From: Pleodorina starrii
Lineage: Eukaryota; Chlorophyta; Chlorophyceae; Chlamydomonadales; Volvocaceae
Length of the DNA: 64,000 bases
Assembly: GCA_030267565.1 (NCBI GenBank)
Contig: BRXU01000024.1
Location: 1,720,501 to 1,784,500, forward strand
Direction of reading: 5' to 3'
The first letter of the stretch is position 1; every line of letters begins with the position of its first letter. Shown here piece by piece: positions 21,288 through 29,973 of the stretch. The position numbers and the translations under genes are program-made. Under the pieces are notes generated by a model, which was not told the origin of the DNA, searched no databases, and saw only the letters and a program-made list of their open reading frames with translations.

Positions 21288-21495
21288 TTTACGGCAAGCA
21301 CTTTGTCGTGCACGTTTTTTTGGACGAGCAAGTTGGCAAGGCTGGCCGCAACCGATGTGAAGGTGGTATTAACTTACGACAGTGAATTTGTCGTGCACGC
21401 TTATTTGGACGAGCACGGTGATCCGGCTGACCGCAAGTCGCGACCGCAGCAATGTACGGCGAGAACTTTGTCGTGTACGCTTTTCGGACGAAAAT
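21288..21495 (+). repeat. three diverged copies of a roughly 80-bp coding-like tandem unit
   Basis: The copies begin near 21,291, 21,375 and 21,455. In one frame each they read YGKHFVVHVFLDE, YDSEFVVHAYLDEH and YGENFVVYAFRTK. The third copy continues open for about 85 more residues. The similarity is clearer in protein than in DNA, suggesting past coding function. I do not recognise the family. Confidence 0.4.
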
Positions 21496-21499
21496 CGTA

Positions 21500-22800
21500 A
21501 AAAGGAAAGCGGCCTTTCACCTTGCACTGAGGCCGATTACATGGCGCGAGAGTCTCAAGGAGTCGACGGCGTACTTATTGAAGCACGAATTTCATGTTTC
21601 GGCCCCGCTTCTCAAGCTGACTTCAGCGGCGGGCCTAGCGGCAAAGTTGACGGCTTCATGGCGTCCGCAGGGCGGCCACATTGTCCGTTATAAATGCAGT
21701 GCCAAGCTGATGCCGGGGCCGGCCTTCTGGCGTTGCAACATGAGCAGACTCAGGCGCGAAAACAGGAGCAGGCAAAAAGGCTGCTCTGCAACGCGCGTGT
21801 GCGCTAGCAAAATACCAAAACAGCAGCTGCCGTACGTACAGCAGCAGTACAGCAGTAACAACATGTGAAACTTCTTCGCTTGCATCAGCATTTAAAGCGG
21901 CGTGCAACAATAACAGTACCACATCCCCGTGGCTGTGGGTGTTGTTCCAGGTGTTGTGTGGTGCCACAGCATGTATGGGCATGCGAGCCCGGCTCAAAGG
22001 CCGCCGATAAGGGTAGCGCCGGCGACATGGGCCCTACTGTGGGCTTCAGGGCCGACGTAGCCGGCGGGAATGCGGGTTCTGACGACGACGGTGAGGACAC
22101 GGCACGACATAGTGTGGCATGAACGGTCAATGGCGGGATGACGGAAATGTGTTTCCCCTGACGGAGTACAAGCACCGGTGTACGGGTGTTCCTAGGCCGT
22201 GGATCGTGGGGACGTTGATTGTGAGGACGTGGTTGCACGGAACGCGGAAGGAGCGCGGCCTCCTGCCAGGCTGCATTCGGTTGTACTTGCCAACCCAACG
22301 TGTCTTCAAGACCGGGTGTGTGTGCGTGTGTGTGTGTGTCGGCGATGGGATTCGTGTGTTGTAAAGCCGTATGTGCGAGAGCAGTCATGGCTGCCGTCGT
22401 TGGCTTCGCACGGAGGACTGCGAAAACGCGTTCTCGAAGGTGCGCCACTCCTGGCGAGAAGCAGGCGATCATGATGAGGTACACGGCGTTTGCTCTACCA
22501 CCGTCTTGTGGCGGTGCCGTCGTTCTTCTCGATGCACGTGCACCTGAAAAAAGTCGCATGACGGACACATGCAGCAGGACCAGTTAAGCATTCATCAAGC
22601 ACAAGCGGCAAAGGAAGTGCGGCTAAAGGGCCTGGCTACACAACCGTCCAAAGCGCTGTGCTAATCTTCGGCATGGCTAACAAGCTAACAATCGGGTGAA
22701 CGTGTATACAGCACTCGAAATGGCATGGATTCGGCCCAAAAAACGCATGCCGCACAACGGCCGCACATCCGTGCGATGTCCGCTGTCCCAACGAACTCAC
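21500..22800. other. no recognisable gene; one (GT)n microsatellite
   Basis: Open frames exist on both strands (for example minus 22,568-21,885, Ser/Pro/Thr-rich) but lack supporting splice sites or motifs. A (GT)n run lies at about 22,316-22,339. Confidence 0.35.
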
Positions 22801-22914
22801 GTTGAAAGGTGGCCATATACCGTCCTCGGCCGCCCAGATCTCGTATTTGTCGTCGGCCGCAAGGATGAGCACCACCAGCACTCCGGCGACCTGTCCAATC
22901 GGCGACTTGAGCAA
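22801..22914 (-). CDS. candidate exon of an unrecognised minus-strand gene
   Basis: There is a clean acceptor (cgttctcag) and a clean donor (AAC|GTGAGT), with phase 0 on both sides. The 38 residues include QVAGVLVVLILAADDKYEIW and AEDGIWPPFN: a hydrophobic stretch followed by an acidic one, as at the N-terminus of a membrane-anchored secretory protein. It is upstream of, and on the same strand as, the GT49 exons, but the intervening exons are not found. The KDZ element begins 365 bases away. Confidence 0.35.
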
Positions 22915-23278
22915 CTGAGAACGATTGCATACTTGGCTCGTTTTCGGGAGTCCTTTTGCTTGTATTATATCAAATCCTATGACAATACACTTTCGATAAG
23001 GCGGCATCGGCGCATCACCACAAACATTATTCCCATCATGTGTCGTCCAGCGTCGTGCATCTCCTCCGCTTTTTGGAGACTTTGTGGTACACCGTATTTA
23101 TGGGCGTCTGTGTATCTCAGTTGTCATTTTCGGCATATGGATTGAAGAAGTGTGATTGCGGGTACTAAAAGAATACGGCAGCACATGGGCAGCATTTCCC
23201 GTGAGTTCCATGAATAGAGGTGGTCTTTTGTGAAGCCGCTGTTCGGGTAAGGTAGTGGGAGATGAGAGATTGGCAGTT

Positions 23279-23440
23279 CAGCTAGGTCACCCGGTAAGCA
23301 ATGCCGATATAAACGGTATGATGATTTTAGCAGAGTACCCATTCCAAAGGCATACGACCACACTTTGACCAGAATTACGGCGAACACGGAAGCACATTTT
23401 CAGTCAGTTTATACAACAGTATTCGGTATAGCATTTATTT
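23279..23440 (+). repeat. left terminal inverted repeat of the KDZ element
   Basis: It pairs with 34,143-34,296 on the other strand. The copies differ by substitutions and short insertions, for example in the segments following gtatgatgatt and preceding the shared tatacaacagta motif. The outermost four bases are CAGC. Confidence 0.8.
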
Positions 23441-23588
23441 GGAATACAAGCATTTGCAATTGCCAGGTAGTGCATGTAACCAAAGGGTTCCCCGGCCGCA
23501 TTGACCTGACTTTTTGACAGCGCTTTCGTCTAATGCCAACACTGGCATGCGTTGACCGCCTCGTAGGCCTGACTATGGTTGACCGGTG

Positions 23589-26500
23589 ATGGTGCACGAA
23601 GTCGAGAACGTAGAAGAAAGCCTGACGATGGCTTCAGAACAACTTTCCAACGCAGTCATTAGAAGCTTTCGAAGCAAGGCCTCTTGCTCTACATACTATG
23701 GAACGCATAATAGGTCTGTGAATTTCCAGCGGAACAAGGAGAACTTCGTGTACTCCGTGGTCGACGTCGCACACCGGGGCGTCGCGTTCCTGCGGGGGCA
23801 GGTGCGTGCGCGCGCGTGCCAGTGATGCACAAGTACTGGTCAGGGGTTATAATTTGAGAAGGGAGCCTGGATATGCTCCATACACATAATTGGCCCAAGT
23901 ACCCAGCAGCAACCCTAATGCCTCAACCCCCGCGCCAACCCCAACCCTCATCCAACCCTATCCCCACCCCGATTCCCCGCGAACCCTAAGCCCACCCCCC
24001 GATGCCCCATTCCTTTTGACTTGGTCCAGGGGGAGCGCGCTGGCCAGAGCCCCCAAGCTTTCCAGGAAGCCCTCGACACGGCATTTGAGGAGGTCCTGGC
24101 AGCAGGCAACTTGCCAAATGAGCGTGCTAGGGAAGCTTGCAGGGCAGACTTCCAACAAGTCGCAAAGTGGGTTGGCCTGGCAGATGTCATCCAGTACCAC
24201 GTACTGGCCCCCAGCAGGTGGGTTCTACTGGGCAGGGTGAACAAGACACCCAACCTCGTGTACATGTGTGCCCTGTCCCGACCGAAACACGGTTCTTTGT
24301 GCAGAGATCTCCAGGTTCCGGCGCAGTGCGTTGCAGTGGAGTCCGAAGAAGGCCCTCGCTTGCGCACCGGCCAAGAGATTTGGGACCTGCACATACAGCT
24401 GGGCCGGACGGCTGAGGCGATTGCGGACCCACTGTCTTCACGGAAACGGCGGGCTCCCACCCCCTTAGTCATGCGACTGAGGAGGGATCGGTGGAACGGC
24501 ATGGTAAGCGTCTGGCAGCTTTGCAAGTGCCCCTCTTGTCGTTATGGTGGCGGTTTGACACTCAGTATTGGCATTATGGTACTGCAGAGCCTTGTGGAGT
24601 ACATGACGGAGGAACTGCGCCAGGAGAACGACAGCACACGGCAGGCCCCTTTGCGACGTGGCGAGGATATGTGGTTCAATCCAGGTGCGATAAGCTGGGT
24701 CGTTGGGCGCGCTGGTACCCCTCGCTATGCATGGATCGTGCCATCGAAGGATGCATGTCCTGTGTTGTGTAGGGTCCCCGACCACGACTGATGCGACGCC
24801 GCCCTCCATCGGCGACACTGGCGCCTTTTCGGCCCTTCCAGCGGCGACGCAGCCACAGGACCCGCAGTCGCGCCTGAGACAGCAACAGTCCATTCCAGAG
24901 GAGGCCCGTCCGCCCGCTGTCGTAGCGGCGGCGGCCCCGCCCATTAGAAAAGTTAAGCTGGGAATTCGCTGCGGTATGCGGCCAATGCAGCTACAGCAGC
25001 TATCTCAGCTGCCGACACAGCAGCCTCCGCAGCCGGGGCTGCTGCCGCCGTGCACCGACGGCGCTGGCCCACCCGCCGTCCCGGCTACCTGGCCGCCCGG
25101 CCGTCAGCCGCAGCCGCGGCCGCTGGAGGAGCTAGTGGCTCGCCACAGCCCCTCGGATCCACCCGCCGGGCTCGCCGCGCCGTCGTCGGCGACGCTGTCA
25201 CTGCAGCAACAGCCTCCCCTGCAGCCACCACCGCAGCCGCAGCCGCGGCCGCTGGAGGAGCTAGTGGCTCGCCACAGCCCCTCGGATCCACCCGCCGGGC
25301 TCGCCGCGCCGTCGTCGGCGACGCTGTCACTGCAGCAACAGCCTCCCCTGCAGCCACCACCGCAGCCGCAGCCGCTGGAGGAGCTAGCGGCGCGCCACAG
25401 CCCCTCGGATCCACCTGCCGGGCTCGCCGCGCCGTCCTCGGCGACGCTGTCACTGCAGCAACAGCCTCCCCTGCAGCCACCACCGCAGCCGCAGCCGCTG
25501 GAGGAGCTAGCGGCGCGCCACAGCCCCTCGGATCCACCTGCCGGGCTCGCCGCGCCGTCCTCGGCGACGCTGTCACTGCAGCAACAGCCTCCCCTGCAGC
25601 CACCACCGCAGCCGCAGCCGCTGGAGGAGCTAGCGGCGCGCCACAGCCCCTCGGATCCACCTGCCGGGCTCGCCGCGCCGTCGTCGGCGACACTGTCACT
25701 GCAGCAACAGCCTCCCCTGCAGCCACCACCGCAACCGCAGCCGCAGCCGCTGGAGGAGCTAGTGGCTCGCCACAGCCCCTCGGATTCATCCGCCGGGCTC
25801 GCCGCGCCGTCCTCGGCGACGCTGTCACTGCAGCAACAGCCTCCCCTGCAGCCACTACCGCAGCCACAGCCGCTGGAGGAGCTAGCAGCCGCTGGTTACC
25901 TTTCATTTCTACTCCGAGACGATGGTCCTGACGTGGACGGCAACGACTGGCCCGGTGGCATTCCCTTCTCGCCGTGGGTGGCACCGTTATTGCAGCATCG
26001 TATTCAGCAGCCGACACCACCGACGCGCGCGGCCGGTGTGGGTGCACCCGTCGGCCTGGCAGCCTTGTCGCCGGCAACCCTGCTGCTGCAGCAGCAACCT
26101 CCTCAGCAGCCACCCCCCCTTGCAGGCGGTGGCCAGCTGGCAGCCGAGAACTCGCCGGCGGCCGGTGGCGAGCCGGCAGCGAGGACGGAGGTCGGCCCAG
26201 CCGCCGTTGCACCGGCTCAACAACAGGCAGACGTAGGAGACCTTGACGAAGGGTTGGACGAGGAGTTGGCCGCGGAGGAGGAGTTGGCCACAGAGGCGGC
26301 GGCAGCGTCGCCAGGTCACGACGATGACAACCTCCGTAAAACCATGGTCAAAGATGCGCTGGATGTACTGAACAAGCAGCAAGGCATGAACTTCCTTCGC
26401 CTTCGGGCCTGGTGGGAGCCGCCGGACCGTCGGGGATGGGCCCACAGGCCCGCACTACAGCGGTGCCCTTTCCACCACCACCGCCGGAAGGGCTGGTGAC

Positions 26501-27135
26501 GGGCCCCATCGCTGCCAACCACCAGCAGCAGCAGCCGCGCACTGCAGCCGCCGAGCCTGGGACAAGATTCGAGAAAGGGCAGGTAAGCCGTGCCAGTAGC
26601 CGTCTGTATCTACTATCCACAGAGATCCTTACCCGTCACTACATTGTGTTTGCAGAGGGCGGGGACGATCAAGGCTTTCGCCAAGATGATCGAGGACCAG
26701 AGGGACATCACGTGGGACCAGGCCATCGCCCATTGGCGCAGCATCAATGTCGCAGTGGGCGCCATGCCAGATGACAAGCTTATCGACGCTTGGAAGAAGG
26801 CGGCCAAGGCGGCGGGTATTGCTCACGGTGTCCCAAGCAAGCCCAGGGGCGCCCGGGGCGAGGTCACCCGCGGGGACCCGGCGGTCGCGGTGCCGGGTGT
26901 TGATGGCATCCGGCCCGGGGTGCAAGCGGACCCTCGGATGCGAGCGGACACCGCTGCGCTAGACTGGGACGCGAAGGTTGCCGCTGTGGAGAGTGCGCTG
27001 GCGGCGCCTAACCCCGACGGTGTCCGGGTGCAGCAGCTGTATGACGAGCTCCGAGCGCTCGCATGCCCGGTTCCAAACCGGGCCGAGATCCTGCAAAGGG
27101 TCTACAGCCGAATCGCGGTGGCGTTTTCCTCGTAG
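23589..27135 (+). CDS. accessory protein of the KDZ element with 41-43-residue tandem repeats
   Basis: The exons are 23,589-23,801, 24,030-24,503, 24,588-24,684, 24,773-26,582 and 26,656-27,135. Phases match at all four junctions. The long fourth exon needs a two-base frame correction between about 26,315 and 26,410. A 65-nt intron (26,315-26,379) would restore the frame, but its splice sites are weak; an indel is the alternative. The product would be near 1,000 residues. It has an N-terminal unique part (NFVYSVVDVAHRGVAFLRGQ; ADVIQYHVLAPSRWVLLG) and then a low-complexity middle of PLEELAARHSPSDPPAGLAA-type repeats rich in Gln and Pro. It ends in a charged tail with ITWDQAIAHWRSINVAVGAM. I do not recognise any domain. 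Its place inside the inverted repeats, converging on the transposase, makes it a transposon-encoded accessory protein. Confidence 0.65.
25107..25895 (+). repeat. in-frame tandem repeat of 123-129 bp in the accessory gene
   Basis: The anchor gctggaggagcta recurs at 25,122, 25,251, 25,374, 25,497, 25,620, 25,749 and 25,872, giving spacings of 129, 123, 123, 123, 129 and 123. All are multiples of three, so the coding frame is kept. The 6-bp difference is one extra Pro-Arg or Gln-Pro pair. Middle copies are nearly identical, which suggests recent homogenisation. Confidence 0.9.
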
Positions 27136-27644
27136 TTTTGATGGTTCGACCCTTAAATGGCGTTACAGGTTGTTACTTACCGTTGTACGTGTGTAGGTTG
27201 CCGTACAGTCGTGAATGGTCGCTTGTTCGCAAACCTATCTTATTTACAGGATTGATAAAATTTAGTTATTGGTTGCACAGGGCACAGCTACAGTAGCGCC
27301 GTCATGGTGCACAGCTACATGTCATGGTGCACAGCTTCAGTAGCGCCGTCATGGTGCAGCAGCGCCGTCATAGCACCGTCATGGTGCGGTGAGCTTGCGC
27401 CCCCCGCTTTGCTAAATGAGGGCTTCTTTTTTGAAGGGGCGTGTGCCACTGGTGCGCTATTTTCGTGTCGGAGGGCACGCACTGTGGGCAGTGCGGGTCT
27501 TGGACTTGTTGTGAGGGCAGTCCTTCCTCCCTCGCCCGAATGAGAGACTTTATCCCAAGGAGAGGGCTTGCCCCAATGTACAGTTGAAACGATAGGGGTA
27601 TAACAGGAGCCCAGCTGTCATATGCGTTCGGTGGGTTGGGAGGC
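27136..27644. other. 3' region of the accessory gene; no further gene
   Basis: Short repeated phrases such as catggtgcacagcta occur around 27,300-27,390. No TGTAA signal is seen here; the first one on the plus strand after the stop is near 28,121. Confidence 0.4.
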
Positions 27645-27981
27645 AGCCCAAAGGCGCCACGCTAACCCGGCCACCGCGTCACACCGAAAGCGCAGAGGGC
27701 ACAGGGGGGTGCCGGGTCGCAGCCCAAAGGCGCCACGCTAACCCGGCCACCGCGTCACACCGAAAGCGCAGAGGGCACAGGGGGGTGCCGGGTCGCAGCC
27801 CAAAGGCGCCACGCTAACCCGGCCACCGCGTCACACCGAAAGCACAGAGGGCACAGGGGGGTGCCGGGTCGCAGCCCAAAGGCGCCACGCTAACCCGGCC
27901 ACCGCGTCACACCGAAAGCGCAGAGGGCACAGGGGGGTGCCGGGTCGCAGCCCAAAGGCGCCACGCTAACCCGGCCACGCA
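27645..27981 (+). repeat. 76-bp satellite, about 4.4 copies, inside the KDZ element
   Basis: The unit begins cagcccaaaggcgccacgct and includes gcgtcacaccgaaagcgcag. Copies are spaced exactly 76 bp (for example gctaacccgg at 27,661 and 27,737) and differ by only one or two bases. There are no unique spacers, so it is a satellite and not a CRISPR array. Confidence 0.95.
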
Positions 27982-28178
27982 CGGCGTACGAGCAGCGAGT
28001 ACAGTTAAGACAGCTACCGGTATGCAGACCGGATTCGTCGGCTTCGCGGCTGCATCAGATTCCGACCGGCCCGACCGGAGCCAATCCTTGTGCGCCTCTG
28101 GTGCTGTTACGTTCCCATGTAAGCCAGCCAGCGATCCGCGAGCGCTCGCCTATCTCTAAACCTTTTCGGGTTGCACAG

Positions 28179-28787
28179 AAACGGCGGGCGGGCTCTCCCC
28201 TGGTCCGCTTGATCTCTCAGCGGCCCGCCAGTTCTCCCGCGGCGACCTTCAGCCCCACCTTGGACCTCTCCGCGCCCCCGCCTGGTTCCCCTTCCCCCAT
28301 CCTGGTACCGTCCACGGTGCGTCTTGCCGCCTGGAAGTCGTCTCCCAACACTTCAGGCCTCACTCCGCCGGGCTCGCAGGTGACTCCCCTCATTAGGGTT
28401 GTGGACTCGAGGCTGCGGCCTACCCTTCCTGCGTCGCCGGTCCCCGGCCCAGCCTTTTCCTTCCCTTCTCCGACCGCCTTGCCCACCGAGGGGCCCATCT
28501 TCGCGGCTCTACAGGTGCGAGCCTCGCCCTAACTGTCCTGATTCCCTGCCTCTTGCTACTCCTTTGCTCGTCGCCACCCCTCGGTATTCTCTGCCCTTAA
28601 CTCGCTACTCCGCCCCTGCCTATTCCCTGCCTTTCAGGCCCCGTTCGTCGGGCTGCCCGCCTTCGGCGTACCCGCCCGCCTCCCCAGTTTTTCCCCCGGG
28701 CCGGCCGCTGCCACCGGGCCTCCGAACTGCGGTCTGACCTACCCGGCACAGGAGGCCGGTCTGACCTACCCACGCGGGCGAAGGTGA
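28179..28787 (+). CDS. possible small Pro-rich gene of the KDZ element (3' two exons)
   Basis: Exon 28,179-28,514 lies between the acceptor ttgcacag and the donor CAG|GTGCGA. Exon 28,638-28,787 follows the acceptor cctttcag and ends in TGA. They join in phase 0 and give about 161 residues rich in Pro and Ser, such as LSAPPPGSPSPILVPSTVRL and GLPAFGVPARLPSFSPGP. An ATG at about 28,022 opens MQTGFVGFAAASDSD, but its only obvious donor is out of phase, so the first exon is unsolved. No domain is recognised. It may be a second accessory gene or part of a longer transcript. Confidence 0.4.
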
Positions 28788-29254
28788 TGATGGGCCTTCC
28801 CTTCCACGCCTCTCATGCTTCCGTTCCCACCGAAGCTTGTATCCCCAGCCCGCCACAGAGTCCCATGGATCCATCTACATCCCCTCGGGTTGTGTCTTGG
28901 CTGGTGGTGTGATGCGATCTGGGGCATGCTTTGATCACTTTGGGCTCCTGCGACCCACCAATGCGATTAGCGACCGCGTGACCGGGGTTGTGCTGGATTG
29001 CGTTGTGCTGTGCTGTGGTGCGCTGTGCCTTGGCATTCAATTCGGATGTGAGTGGCGCCGGCAGGAATGGCCGGCGATACAGCGTATTAAAATGGGAAAT
29101 GCATCCTCCAGATTCACTTCTGTGCTCCTGTCTCCCTTTTCCTGTAATCTTGTGGCTTTTGCCGAAGCTGCCAAGCTGAATGAAAGTGCTTTTGAGAAAG
29201 AGCGAACGAGACGAGGAGCGGGGACCGACTGCCAAGGGCCCTTACACTGCAGGA

Positions 29255-29570
29255 GAACTCAGCCTAACACCAGCCGCGCACGCGGCTCCCCAAGCCGCCC
29301 ACCAGCCGAGCGTGCAGCCACCCCACACGAAACCCCCACCCCGCGGCACGACCCCAAACCGCAACCGCGCACCACCGAACCGCCGCCACTGCGGCAAGAA
29401 CACACCTGAACCACCGCCCCAACAGGCGCCCCAACAGCCGGGCCGAGGCCCGGCGAAAACCACGGGCGAAACCCCCACCCCCCTGCTGCGCCACACACCG
29501 CCCAACCACACCCAGACAAAGGACCCCCCAGCCCCCCCCAAAGGCCGCCGCGCCCGGCCGTCAACCGGTG
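29255..29570 (+). other. T-depleted, A/C-rich strand-asymmetric segment
   Basis: The plus strand here is nearly free of T, made of phrases such as caccgccccaacaggcgccc. It is open in more than one frame because stop codons need T. It lies between the convergent genes of the KDZ element. A TGTAA on the minus strand at about 29,241-29,245 could end the transposase mRNA just beyond it. Confidence 0.6.
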
Positions 29571-29973
29571 AAGCTCTACTGAGTGAAAGGCAGAATGCCT
29601 GTAACGAGAGAGCTGAAGCGCAATAGTCTCACCACTCGATTACGGTTGTACGACAGTCGCACAGAACCAGACTTAAGAGGCTCCCATCGCTTCGCTCCGT
29701 CGCATCTAAGTCAACAAATAGCACACCGGCTCCAGCCCTCTAGGGGTCTGGAGCCCATTGTAACAAGTACTTGTACACGCAGGTGGTAAGCCGGCTGGTC
29801 CCCACGGTCTGTCCCCTAACCCTAAGTCCTCCGGAGGGCGTAAGTCCGCAAGCTCGAGCTAAAAATCCCCTGCAATCCCAACTGTGCCCCGGCACCCGTG
29901 CATACCGATACAGTCCTGAACCTATTAACATAAGTGGGCCGATGCGGCATCATCCCCGAGGCAACAATCAAAA

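Noticed and set aside
24021..24791. Unspliced 256-residue frame as a complete protein
   Set aside because: In-phase splice sites at 24,504/24,587 and 24,685/24,772 remove two introns and link it to the repeat exon.
25050..26212. Long open frames in two further frames (plus 25,050-25,931 and minus 26,212-25,085) over the repeat block
   Set aside because: The repeat unit is a multiple of three and GC-rich, so every frame stays open. Only the PLEELAARHSPSD frame joins spliced exons in phase.
27645..27981. Regularly spaced repeats resembling a CRISPR array
   Set aside because: The units are contiguous 76-bp copies with no unique spacers, inside a eukaryotic transposon.
28020..28120. ATG peptide MQTGFVGFAAASDSD as the first exon of the Pro-rich gene
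   Set aside because: The only clear donor (CCCAT|GTAAGC) leaves phase 1, but the next exon needs phase 0, so I did not join them.
29242..29564. Overlapping open frames on both strands near the T-free segment
   Set aside because: They are open because one strand lacks T. No splice sites or motifs support coding.
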